From: Clostridiales bacterium
GTDB lineage: Bacteria > Bacillota > Clostridia > Oscillospirales > Acutalibacteraceae
Assembly (NCBI GenBank): GCA_021202245.1
Contig: JAJQDK010000107.1
Span: 27,294 to 37,848 of the forward strand
Length of the DNA: 10,555 bases
Direction of reading: 5' to 3'
The notes beneath the pieces were generated by a model. The model searched no databases, was not told the origin of the DNA, and worked only from the letters and a program-made list of their open reading frames with translations. Of the stretch, positions 1 to 6,172 are shown piece after piece. The stretch's first letter is position 1, and every line of letters begins with the position of its first letter. The position numbers were made by a program, and so were the translations under genes.

Positions 1-435
1 TTGACAGTTAAACAGCTTAACCCCAACGCCAAAAGACCCAACAGAGCCAGAACCGGCTCGGCGGGAACCGACCTTTACGCGTGTATCACGGAGAGCGTAA
101 CCCTTGCTCCGGGAGCGCTTGCGGTTATTCCCACCGGCATAGCCGTTGAACTGCCCGACAACACCTGTGCGGCTTTTTTGTATGCGCGCAGCGGATTGGG
201 CGTGAAGCACGGAATCTGTCTTTCAAACGGCGTAGGCGTGATTGACAGCGATTATCGGGGAGAGATTTGCGTAGGTCTTTGCAATGTTTCGGACAAGCCG
301 TATGTGATTGAGCCCGACGAACGCATTGCCCAGATGGTTATCGCTCCGGTGCTGACTCCGGAAATTACCGAGGTCGGCGAGCTTTCCGACACGGCGAGAG
401 GCGAGGGCGGCTTCGGCTCAACAGGCAAAAAGTAA
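1..435 (+). CDS. dut: dUTP diphosphatase (dUTPase), start at window edge
   Basis: Hydrolyses dUTP to dUMP and pyrophosphate, keeping uracil out of DNA and supplying dUMP for thymidylate synthesis. It is a cytoplasmic homotrimer in this family. All five motifs of the trimeric family are present in order: GSAGTDLYA (residues 19-27), ARSGLGVKHGI (62-72), GVIDSDYRGEI (79-89, with the catalytic Asp of IDSDY), ERIAQMV (107-113) and the C-terminal RGEGGFGSTGK (133-143) that closes over the active site. The 144-residue length is typical. The reading frame opens with TTG at base 1, so the upstream ribosome site cannot be seen and the true start may lie a few codons before the window. About 11 residues precede the first beta strand's end in relatives with a similar N-terminus, so little is missing. 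The next gene has its own promoter, so dut probably belongs to an upstream transcription unit. Confidence 0.95.
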   Translation: MTVKQLNPNAKRPNRARTGSAGTDLYACITESVTLAPGALAVIPTGIAVELPDNTCAAFLYARSGLGVKHGICLSNGVGVIDSDYRGEICVGLCNVSDKPYVIEPDERIAQMVIAPVLTPEITEVGELSDTARGEGGFGSTGKK

Positions 436-436
436 G

Positions 437-458
437 GACAATTTTTCGACAATTTATC
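437..458 (+). repeat. Tandem 11-bp direct repeat upstream of the mreB promoter
   Basis: Two adjacent copies, GACAATTTTTC (437-447) and GACAATTTATC (448-458), differ at one base. They begin one base after the dut stop codon and end one base before the -35 hexamer at 460. The 11-bp period is about one helical turn, so the A/T tracts face the same side of the DNA, as in an UP-element or a tandem regulator site. The repeat is seen directly; its function is inference. Confidence 0.6.
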
Positions 459-459
459 G

Positions 460-488
460 TTGCAAACGCCATACTGTTGTTGTATACT
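460..488 (+). promoter_or_regulatory. Sigma-A type promoter for the mreBCD-mrdA cluster
   Basis: A TTGCAA -35 box (460-465) and a TATACT -10 box (483-488) are separated by exactly 17 bp, close to the TTGACA/TATAAT consensus. The predicted transcript starts near 495 and has a leader of about 75 bases before mreB. It is the best promoter match in the window and the only one upstream of the four cell-elongation genes. Confidence 0.7.
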
Positions 489-511
489 GGTATTAAATAT
501 TCAGCGCACAT

Positions 512-532
512 GCCCTGCTTACGGATGAGGGC
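512..532 (+). promoter_or_regulatory. Small hairpin in the mreB leader
   Basis: GCCCT (512-516) and AGGGC (528-532) are perfect complements around an 11-base loop, in the predicted untranslated leader of mreB. A competing pair, ATGCC (510-514) with GGCAT (533-537), uses the same bases. There is no following T-run, so it is not a terminator. It may be a minor leader structure without function. Confidence 0.25.
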
Positions 533-568
533 GGCATATTCACTTTGGTTACAAAAGGAGTAATTCGG

Positions 569-1591
569 ATGTTTTCATTTTCAAAATATATAGGCATAGA
601 TCTCGGCACCGCAAACACTCTTGTCTGCTTAAAGGGCAAGGGAATAATTTTAAGAGAGCCGTCCGTGGTTTCGGTGGACACAAGAACGGACAACGTTATA
701 GCAGTGGGTACGCAGGCCAAGGAGATGATAGGCAGAACCCCCAACTCGATAGTTGCGGTTCGCCCGCTTAAGGACGGCGTGATTGCCGATTTAAAGATAA
801 CGGCAAAAATGCTTCAGCACTTTATAAAAAAGTCGGTTAAGCCCGGAATCTTCAGCAAGCCCCACGTTATTATCTGTATGCCCACGGGCGTTACGGAAAT
901 TGAGCGCAAGGCGGTTGAGGACGCCGCATATCAGGCAGGCGCAAAGCCGCCCGTTATTCTGATTGAAGAGCCGATGGCAGCTGCAATCGGCGCCGGAATG
1001 CCGGTTGACGAGCCTACGGGCAGCATGGTTGTGGACATCGGCGGAGGTACAAGCGAGGTTGCGGTTATCTCTCTCGGAGATATAGTTACCTCCTGCTCGG
1101 TTCGGGTTGCCGGCGATAAATTTGACGAGGCAATCGCTCAGTATGTGAGAAAGAGCTACAGCCTGCTGATTGGTGAACGCACCGCAGAGGATATTAAGAT
1201 AAAAATCGGCTCTGCATATCCCTATGAGGATGAAAAGAGCCTTGTGGTAAAGGGCAGAAACCTTGTGGACGGCTTGCCCAAGGATATAACAATTACGGCG
1301 CAGGAGGTGCGTGACGCACTTGCCGATCCGCTTATGACGATAGTGGAAGCCGTAAAAACCACATTGGAAAAAACTCCGCCGGAGCTTTCGGCGGATATTA
1401 TAGACCACGGAATTATGATTACGGGCGGCGGAGCTTTGCTCAGAGGCATTGATATGCTTATTATGCAGCAGACAGGCATGCCCGTGCATATTGCGGAGCG
1501 GCCGCTCGACTGCGTTGTTGACGGAGCCGGAAAGCGCCTGGGCAATCCCGTAGGCGCACAGCAGCACAAGCACGCCCGTCAGCCGAAATAG
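569..1591 (+). CDS. mreB: Rod shape-determining protein MreB (actin-like)
   Basis: Bacterial actin homologue that polymerises with ATP into membrane-bound filaments and directs the lateral-wall synthesis complex (MreC, MreD, PBP2, RodA). The 340 residues match the family length. Visible ATPase-core motifs are phosphate loop 1, IGIDLGTANT (8-17); the Glu-containing LIEEPMAAAIGAG (131-143); phosphate loop 2, VDIGGGTSE (155-163); and the adenosine motif ITGGGALLRGID (284-295). The ATG at 569 is chosen because AAAAGGAG (553-560) lies 8 bases upstream; an in-frame TTG at 545 lies before that site and is unlikely. The last 16 residues form a basic, Gln/His/Arg-rich tail that does not resemble the usual MreB end, but no alternative frame restores a better one. 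It is the first gene of a cluster with mreC, 109 bp downstream. Confidence 0.96.
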   Translation: MFSFSKYIGIDLGTANTLVCLKGKGIILREPSVVSVDTRTDNVIAVGTQAKEMIGRTPNSIVAVRPLKDGVIADLKITAKMLQHFIKKSVKPGIFSKPHVIICMPTGVTEIERKAVEDAAYQAGAKPPVILIEEPMAAAIGAGMPVDEPTGSMVVDIGGGTSEVAVISLGDIVTSCSVRVAGDKFDEAIAQYVRKSYSLLIGERTAEDIKIKIGSAYPYEDEKSLVVKGRNLVDGLPKDITITAQEVRDALADPLMTIVEAVKTTLEKTPPELSADIIDHGIMITGGGALLRGIDMLIMQQTGMPVHIAERPLDCVVDGAGKRLGNPVGAQQHKHARQPK

Positions 1592-1603
1592 CTTAGGGCA
1601 AGC

Positions 1604-1678
1604 CTTAGCGTTCGCCGAAAGGCTGAGCGCGCGCCTGCTTTTTGCTAAGACTTTTCGTGAAAAATCAAATGTTTTTCA
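1604..1678 (+). promoter_or_regulatory. Structured mreB-mreC spacer with two predicted hairpins
   Basis: The spacer contains CTTAGC (1604-1609) complementary to GCTAAG (1644-1649), enclosing GCC-GAAA-GGC (1614-1623), a short stem capped by a GNRA-type tetraloop. A second, perfect 7-bp inverted repeat follows, TGAAAAA (1658-1664) and TTTTTCA (1672-1678). A T5 run at 1639-1643 lies inside the first structure rather than after it, so this is not a standard terminator. It could tune the mreB to mreC ratio by attenuation or mRNA processing; this is inference. No promoter was recognised here. Confidence 0.35.
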
Positions 1679-1700
1679 GGGGCAGACATCGGAGAAAATT

Positions 1701-2528
1701 ATGAATGACTTTTTACATAATAAAAATTTAAAGGCTCTCATAATAACGCTCGTCATTCTTATTGTGATGAGTGTTTTCTCGCTGACGGACAATTCTTTTA
1801 TATCAAGCGTGATTAACACAGCCACAAAGGGGCTTTTTCAGGTGACTGCGGCGGCTGCCGCAAGCGCCGACACCGTGAGCTATGACGACCTGAAGGTGGA
1901 AAACGAAAAGCTCAAAGAGGAAAATGCGGAGCTCAGGGAGCAGCTTGCCGATTATTACGACGTTAAAAGCGAAAACGAGGAGCTTTGGAATTATTATAAT
2001 CTGAAAAAGGAAAACCCGTCCTATACCATTGTTCCGGCTTCCGTAATCAAGCGAGATGCAAACGACGACTTTTATTCGTTTACCCTTGATATAGGCTCGT
2101 CGTCAGACGTTGAAGTAAACGACCCTGTTATCACCGAGAACGGACTGGTCGGCTGGGTCAGTCAGGTTGACTCTGCCACCTGCAAGGTCAAGACCGTGCT
2201 TTCGCCCGACACCAAGGCGGGCGCCGTTGATTCCGTTACGGGCGACAGCGGAATAGTCAGCGGCAGCTCAACGCTCTGTGACGATAATCTTACTCAGCTT
2301 ACAAAGCTTGCCGAGGACAATGAAATTGAAGTGGGAGATTTGATTGTTACGGCGGGTACGGGCGGAGTTTACCCCAAAAACCTGATAATCGGAGAGGTAA
2401 AGGAGATAAAAATAAATTCCTATGATACCATGAAGTATGCGGTCATTGAGCCGTATGAGGATATACGCGCCGTTACCTCCGCCGCAGTAATTACCGACTT
2501 TGACGGCAAGGGCGAAACAGGTGAGTAA
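1701..2528 (+). CDS. mreC: Rod shape-determining protein MreC
   Basis: Membrane-anchored scaffold of the elongation complex. In characterised rods the extracellular part of MreC binds PBP2 and promotes its active state. The 275 residues show the full family layout: a short cytoplasmic N-terminus, one membrane segment (about 12-29, Leu/Ile/Val rich), a coiled coil of Glu/Lys heptads (about 60-104, with the repeated VENEKL/EENAEL/SENEEL pattern), and then two beta-rich lobes (about 108-267) with family-like signatures such as ENGLVGWV (146-153) and VGDLIVTAGTGGVYP (211-225). The ATG is preceded by GGAG (1691-1694) with 6 bases of spacing. It is separated from mreD by 3 bases, so the two are almost certainly translated together. 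Nothing is missing. Confidence 0.94.
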   Translation: MNDFLHNKNLKALIITLVILIVMSVFSLTDNSFISSVINTATKGLFQVTAAAAASADTVSYDDLKVENEKLKEENAELREQLADYYDVKSENEELWNYYNLKKENPSYTIVPASVIKRDANDDFYSFTLDIGSSSDVEVNDPVITENGLVGWVSQVDSATCKVKTVLSPDTKAGAVDSVTGDSGIVSGSSTLCDDNLTQLTKLAEDNEIEVGDLIVTAGTGGVYPKNLIIGEVKEIKINSYDTMKYAVIEPYEDIRAVTSAAVITDFDGKGETGE

Positions 2529-2531
2529 ATA

Positions 2532-3035
2532 ATGAAGGTAAAACGCAGCTTTTTTCTCTATCTCGCTTTTGCGATTGAAATTTTAATACTTTATGTCGTT
2601 CAGGGCACACCTAACCTGATTCCCGAAATTTTGGGCGGCAAACCGCTTCTTCTCATTCCCGCCGCGCTGACGATTACGGCAAAGGAACAGCAGATTCCTT
2701 CGCTTGTGTTCGGAGCGGTATGCGGCATTTTAACGGATATTGCCGCAAACGGGGGCGTGGGCTTGTTTGCGATTTTGCTCACGCTGATATGTTATTTTGA
2801 ATCGCATATTTTTAAAACCTATTTTGTTTCATCGTTTTGGTCGGTGATGATAATTTCGGTGATTGCAATTCCGCTTTTAATCTGCCTGTATTTTCTTTTG
2901 CTTATGCTTGTGTCCAATGTAGACAATTGGCAGGTGCTGTTTGTAAATCATTATATTTCAAGAATGGTATATACGCTTGCGGCAGTTGTTCCTCTGTATT
3001 TTTTAAACGGATTTCTATACAAAAAGCTGAGATAA
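2532..3035 (+). CDS. mreD: Rod shape-determining protein MreD
   Basis: Integral membrane partner of MreC in the elongation complex. The 167-residue protein is almost entirely hydrophobic, with five to six predicted membrane segments (about 7-23, 38-50, 56-72, 76-90, 104-128 and 145-161). It carries the short Gly-rich FGAVCGILTDI stretch (60-70), which resembles the only well-conserved region of MreD. Sequence conservation in this family is low, so the call rests on length, topology and position between mreC and PBP2. AGGTGAG (2519-2525), inside the end of mreC, serves as its ribosome site with about 6-7 bases of spacing to the ATG, indicating tight coupling to mreC. Confidence 0.9.
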   Translation: MKVKRSFFLYLAFAIEILILYVVQGTPNLIPEILGGKPLLLIPAALTITAKEQQIPSLVFGAVCGILTDIAANGGVGLFAILLTLICYFESHIFKTYFVSSFWSVMIISVIAIPLLICLYFLLLMLVSNVDNWQVLFVNHYISRMVYTLAAVVPLYFLNGFLYKKLR

Positions 3036-3072
3036 TCGGGCAGGCGCTCAATTTAACTATGTACAACTCTGC

Positions 3073-3079
3073 GAGGTGA
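3073..3079 (+). promoter_or_regulatory. Ribosome binding site that decides the mrdA start
   Basis: GAGGTGA is a 7-base match to the anti-Shine-Dalgarno core and sits 5 bases before the TTG at 3085. The upstream in-frame GTG at 3076 lies inside this site and has no ribosome site of its own, so TTG 3085 is the likelier start. Confidence 0.7.
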
Positions 3080-3084
3080 ACGGA

Positions 3085-5148
3085 TTGCGCAGGAAAATTC
3101 GCAAAGCAGGCGAAAAAACCAACGAAAAAAACAGAAAAACGAAAAAGACAAGAACTACCGTGTGCCTTGCCGTTACGCTGGTGTTTTTTGCGCTGTTCGC
3201 CGCAAGGCTGGTTGACTGGCAAATTGTACACGGCGGCGAGTACAGAGAGCTTGCCGACCGTTCCACAAGCTATACGGTTGAAACCGACGCCACAAGGGGA
3301 GAAATCCTTGACTGCAACGGCGAGGGGCTTGTGGTGAACACAACCCGATATAAAATTGAATTTGACAAGCTTTATATTGACGAGGATACGCTTGACGAGA
3401 TGATTCTCAGGCTGATTGATATAACGGAAAGCAACGATGACGAATGGGAGGACGCTCTTCCCGTTGAGGTATCGCCGGACGGAGAATACAGCTACTCGAA
3501 CAACAACAAGGAGGATATTGCCTTGCTGCTGTCGGAGGATTATCTTGATATGGACGAGGATACCTCTGCTGCGGAGTGCATAAAGGCTCTTGCGGAGCGC
3601 TATGAAACGGAGGGGGATTACACCCCGGAGCAGCTCAGAAACATTCTGTCGGTGCATTATAATATGGAGCTTACGGAGTACTCAAACACTCAGCCCTATA
3701 CCTTTGCCTTGGATATAAGCCGAAACACCGTAACGGCGGTCAGCGAAAACACTCAGGGCATAAGCGGAATAGAGGTGCAGACCTACTCTACGAGAGAGGC
3801 GGTTGACCCCGATCTCGCCCCGCATATTCTCGGCGCTCTCGGCTCAATTACCGAGGATGAGTACAACGAAAAAACCGAGGAGGGCAAGGAGTACACCCTC
3901 AACGACAGCATAGGAAAATTCGGGATTGAGCTTGCTTATGAGGATGAGCTGAAGGGCAAGAGCGGCACCAAAATCATACAAAAAAATTCCGACGGCACGG
4001 TAGTGGACACGGTGCAGACGATTGATGCCGAGCCCGGAAACTCGGTTTATCTTACAATTGACAGCACCCTGCAGGCAACGGCGGTCAAGTCGCTTGCGGA
4101 GAACGTAAAGGCCGCAAAGGCGGCGGGAGTCAGCGAGCAAAAATCCTCGGGCGGCAGCGGATACGGCGAGGACTGCGAAGCCGGAGCGGTTGTGATGCTC
4201 TCGGTGGATGATTTTTCGGTGCTTGCGGCGGCAAGCTATCCAACATATAATTTGAATAAATACAGCGAATACGGAAGCTATTATACAAAGCTTGCGCAAA
4301 ATGAAAATTCCCCGATGTATAACCGTGCTTTTGTCGGAAGCTTTGCCTGCGGTTCGGTTTTCAAGCCCTGCGTTGCCTGCGCTGCGCTTGAAGAGGGCGT
4401 CCTGACCGCAGATACACAGATTTATTGTTCAAAAAATTACGACTATTATCCGACCAATGTCCTGCAATGTATGCACTATCACGGAAGCCTGAACGTGACG
4501 GGCGCCATAACTAAATCCTGCAACTACTTTTTTGCCGAAACAGGCAGACGGCTCGGAATTGATACGATGTATCTGTATGCCGAAAAATTCGGTTTGGGAG
4601 AATACACGGGCGTTGAAATCGAGGAATCAAAGGGAACGCTTGCCGGACGTGACAGCACGCAGTGGCAGGAGGGAAATACCGTTCAGGCGGCGATAGGTCA
4701 GTCGGACAACGTCTTTACTCCGCTTCAGCTTGCGACCTATGTCGCCACGATAGCAAACGACGGAACCCGGCTGCAAGCGCACGTGGTAAAAAAGGTGACG
4801 AATTACGAGCGCACCGAAACTATAGAGGAATATTCCGCCGACGAACCCGTTGTTGTTGATACCTGCGGAGTATCTCAGGAAAATCTTGAAATAGTTCAGA
4901 ACGCAATGCTTCAGGTTACTCAGGATTCAAGCGGAACTGCCTACAGTATGTTCGGCGGCTACAAGGTTAAGGTGGCGGCAAAAACGGGCACGGCAGAAAA
5001 TGCGGGCTCCGACCACACCACATTTATTTGCTATGCGCCCTATGATGATCCCGAGGTTGCAATAGCGGTGGTGCTTGAGAACGGCGCAACAGGCAAATAT
5101 TCAATGCAGGTAGCAAAGGATTTGTTGGATGCGTATTTTGCCGATTAA
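3085..5148 (+). CDS. mrdA: Penicillin-binding protein 2 (class B, elongation-specific D,D-transpeptidase)
   Basis: Cross-links new peptidoglycan strands in the lateral wall and acts outside the membrane. With the TTG start the protein has 687 residues: a very basic cytoplasmic tail (1-24), one membrane anchor (about 25-43), the dimerisation domain starting near RGEILD (71-76), and the transpeptidase domain (about 365-685). The three catalytic motifs are intact: SVFK (424-427, nucleophilic Ser), SCN (478-480) and KTGT (633-636). No PASTA domain follows, which argues against a sporulation or division PBP such as SpoVD. Position after mreD supports the elongation role. Oddities are a Gly/Ser-rich loop (about 354-361) and many cysteines in the exported part, including one two residues before the catalytic Ser and one inside SCN; the usual Arg of the RNG-like motif near residue 77 is Cys. 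A GTG at 3076 would add three residues. No rodA follows. Confidence 0.93.
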   Translation: MRRKIRKAGEKTNEKNRKTKKTRTTVCLAVTLVFFALFAARLVDWQIVHGGEYRELADRSTSYTVETDATRGEILDCNGEGLVVNTTRYKIEFDKLYIDEDTLDEMILRLIDITESNDDEWEDALPVEVSPDGEYSYSNNNKEDIALLLSEDYLDMDEDTSAAECIKALAERYETEGDYTPEQLRNILSVHYNMELTEYSNTQPYTFALDISRNTVTAVSENTQGISGIEVQTYSTREAVDPDLAPHILGALGSITEDEYNEKTEEGKEYTLNDSIGKFGIELAYEDELKGKSGTKIIQKNSDGTVVDTVQTIDAEPGNSVYLTIDSTLQATAVKSLAENVKAAKAAGVSEQKSSGGSGYGEDCEAGAVVMLSVDDFSVLAAASYPTYNLNKYSEYGSYYTKLAQNENSPMYNRAFVGSFACGSVFKPCVACAALEEGVLTADTQIYCSKNYDYYPTNVLQCMHYHGSLNVTGAITKSCNYFFAETGRRLGIDTMYLYAEKFGLGEYTGVEIEESKGTLAGRDSTQWQEGNTVQAAIGQSDNVFTPLQLATYVATIANDGTRLQAHVVKKVTNYERTETIEEYSADEPVVVDTCGVSQENLEIVQNAMLQVTQDSSGTAYSMFGGYKVKVAAKTGTAENAGSDHTTFICYAPYDDPEVAIAVVLENGATGKYSMQVAKDLLDAYFAD

Positions 5149-5170
5149 CCGGTTGAAAAATAAGAGAATA

Positions 5171-5199
5171 TTGTGCGAACGCATACTATAGCGTATATT
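5171..5199 (+). promoter_or_regulatory. Candidate minD promoter inside the dyad
   Basis: TTGTGC (5171-5176) and TATATT (5194-5199) are 17 bp apart. The -10 box is good and the -35 box is weak, matching at three positions. The -35 box is the left arm of the dyad, and the predicted start near 5206 falls in the right arm, so a protein bound to the dyad would cover this promoter. An alternative promoter is TTGCTC (5292-5297) with TAAAAT (5315-5320), also 17 bp apart, but its start would fall on the ribosome site. Confidence 0.35.
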
Positions 5200-5210
5200 T
5201 GTTTGCACAA
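5171..5210 (+). repeat. 40-bp dyad with 10-bp arms upstream of minD
   Basis: TTGTGCGAAC (5171-5180) and GTTTGCACAA (5201-5210) are reverse complements except for one position, which would be a G-U pair in RNA. The arms are 20 bp apart and their centres are 30 bp apart, about three helical turns. The loop contains a further ACGC/GCGT pair (5179-5182 and 5191-5194). An A-rich, not T-rich, stretch follows on the + strand, so an intrinsic terminator for mrdA is unlikely in the standard form. An operator for a dimeric regulator is the better guess; this is inference. Confidence 0.55.
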
Positions 5211-5236
5211 AAAACGAAAATTGTCAGAGTTTTTGG

Positions 5237-5276
5237 TTATTATGCCCAAAATATTCGAGATATTTTTGGCTGATAA
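5237..5276 (+). promoter_or_regulatory. AT-rich stem-loop in the minD leader
   Basis: GCCCAAAATAT (5244-5254) pairs with ATATTTTTGGC (5260-5270) at 10 of 11 positions around the loop TCGAG. TTAT (5237-5240) and ATAA (5273-5276) extend the stem past a small internal loop. There is no T-run after it. It may be a leader RNA structure or a second protein-binding dyad. Confidence 0.4.
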
Positions 5277-5339
5277 AATTGCAGTTATTAGTTGCTCTTT
5301 GGCAGTTTTTGTGATAAAATAATTCAGAGGTAATATAAT

Positions 5340-6080
5340 ATGGATAATGTAATAGTTGTTGCTTCGGGCAAAGGCGGTACAGGGAAATCCACTGTATGTA
5401 TATGCTTGTCTGTTGCTTTGGTTAAGCAGGGCAAAAGGGTTTTGCTGATTGACTGCGACTGCGGAATGCGCGGGCTTGATATTATGCTTGATATTGAGCA
5501 GGATATTATTTTTGACGCCTCGGACGCTGTTTGCGGCAACTGTTCGTTTTCCGAGGCTGTCTACAAAAGCAGAAATAATGACAATCTCTACCTTATGGCG
5601 GCGCCGTTTGATACCGAAAACGAGCTGAGTCCGTCGGTGTTCAAACAGCTTGTGGATGCGGTAAAAAATGATTATGATTTTGTTATTATTGATTCGCCTG
5701 CCGGCATAGGATCGGGCTTTGTTACGGCGGTTGCTCCGGCGGACAGGGCGCTTATAGTCACCAACGCCGAGCCCACAAGCGTAAGAGGCGGAATTAAGGT
5801 TAGGCAAAAGCTTGAGGCTCTCGGAAAAAGCAACATCCGTCTTGTGATTAACCGCTTCGATAAAAAGGTGTTTAATCAGCTTGGCTTTTACAAGGACCTT
5901 GACGACGTTATTGACGCAACGCAAACACAGCTTATTGCGCTTGTACCGTTTGACATACGCATTTCGGTAATAATGCAGAGGGGCGTGGCGGGCCTTAACT
6001 GGAGCGCTTCGGCTTCGGTGTTTGACTGCCTTGCGCTCAGACTTGAGGGAAAGAGAGTTCCCTTGGCATTTACGGGTTAA
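5340..6080 (+). CDS. minD: MinD-family ATPase lacking the membrane-targeting tail
   Basis: ParA/MinD-type P-loop ATPase. Classical MinD dimerises with ATP on the membrane and positions MinC away from or towards the division site. Seen here: the deviant Walker A KGGTGKST (11-18, with signature Lys11 and Lys16), the switch-I-like DCDCGMRGLD (38-47, compared with DxDxGLRNLD in MinD), and the Walker B/switch II segment IIDSPAGI (116-123). AGAGG (5326-5330) precedes the ATG by 9 bases. Three features depart from studied MinD proteins: the chain ends at GKRVPLAFTG (237-246), where the family continues about 20 residues into the amphipathic membrane-targeting helix; the usual GIE after DSPA is GIG; and the SVRDxD segment linked to MinC contact reads SVRGGI (147-152). 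No minC or minE lies beside it. MinD ancestry is likely from similarity and position after mreBCD-PBP2; a changed role is inferred. Confidence 0.82.
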   Translation: MDNVIVVASGKGGTGKSTVCICLSVALVKQGKRVLLIDCDCGMRGLDIMLDIEQDIIFDASDAVCGNCSFSEAVYKSRNNDNLYLMAAPFDTENELSPSVFKQLVDAVKNDYDFVIIDSPAGIGSGFVTAVAPADRALIVTNAEPTSVRGGIKVRQKLEALGKSNIRLVINRFDKKVFNQLGFYKDLDDVIDATQTQLIALVPFDIRISVIMQRGVAGLNWSASASVFDCLALRLEGKRVPLAFTG

Positions 6081-6090
6081 GTAACCTTTG

Positions 6091-6116
6091 CTGCTCCGGC
6101 GAAAGGGTCGGCGCAG
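6091..6116 (+). promoter_or_regulatory. Hairpin in the minD-mgsA spacer
   Basis: CTGCTCCG (6091-6098) and CGGCGCAG (6109-6116) pair at 7 of 8 positions around a 10-base loop, ten bases after the minD stop. No T-run follows and no promoter was recognised between it and the next gene. It may be a processing or stabilising structure in a shared minD-mgsA transcript. Confidence 0.3.
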
Positions 6117-6172
6117 ATTAAATACAGGAAGTTTTGAAATTAAAAAATCATATTGTTTGGAGGAAGTCGGAT

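Noticed and set aside
545..568. Upstream TTG start for mreB
   Set aside because: The strong AAAAGGAG site lies between this TTG and the ATG at 569, and the extra residues are not MreB-like.
791..1573. 260-codon open frame on the minus strand over mreB
   Set aside because: It mirrors the conserved MreB coding sequence, shows no recognisable domain and is rich in His, Asn and Cys as expected of a shadow frame.
1540..1600. Frameshift at the mreB C-terminus
   Set aside because: The tail looks unusual, but length is normal and the other two frames give no family-like ending.
3059..3079. Six-codon reading frame ATG...TGA overlapping the mrdA ribosome site
   Set aside because: It has no ribosome site of its own and its length is what chance gives; possible translational coupling cannot be supported from sequence alone.
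2902..3657. 251-codon open frame on the minus strand over mreD and mrdA
   Set aside because: It spans the boundary of two convincing + strand genes and has no family features.
5171..5210. LexA-type SOS box in the minD upstream dyad
   Set aside because: GAAC and GTTT halves are present, but the spacing of 20 bp does not fit the compact 14-bp SOS box of Bacillota.
6060..6130. Frameshift that removed the MinD C-terminal helix
   Set aside because: None of the three forward frames beyond the stop encodes an amphipathic, basic helix, so the short end appears genuine.
6134..6172. Upstream TTG start for the mgsA-like gene
   Set aside because: The ATG at 6173 has GGAGGA at 8-base spacing and matches the usual MgsA N-terminus; the added residues come from an AT-rich leader.
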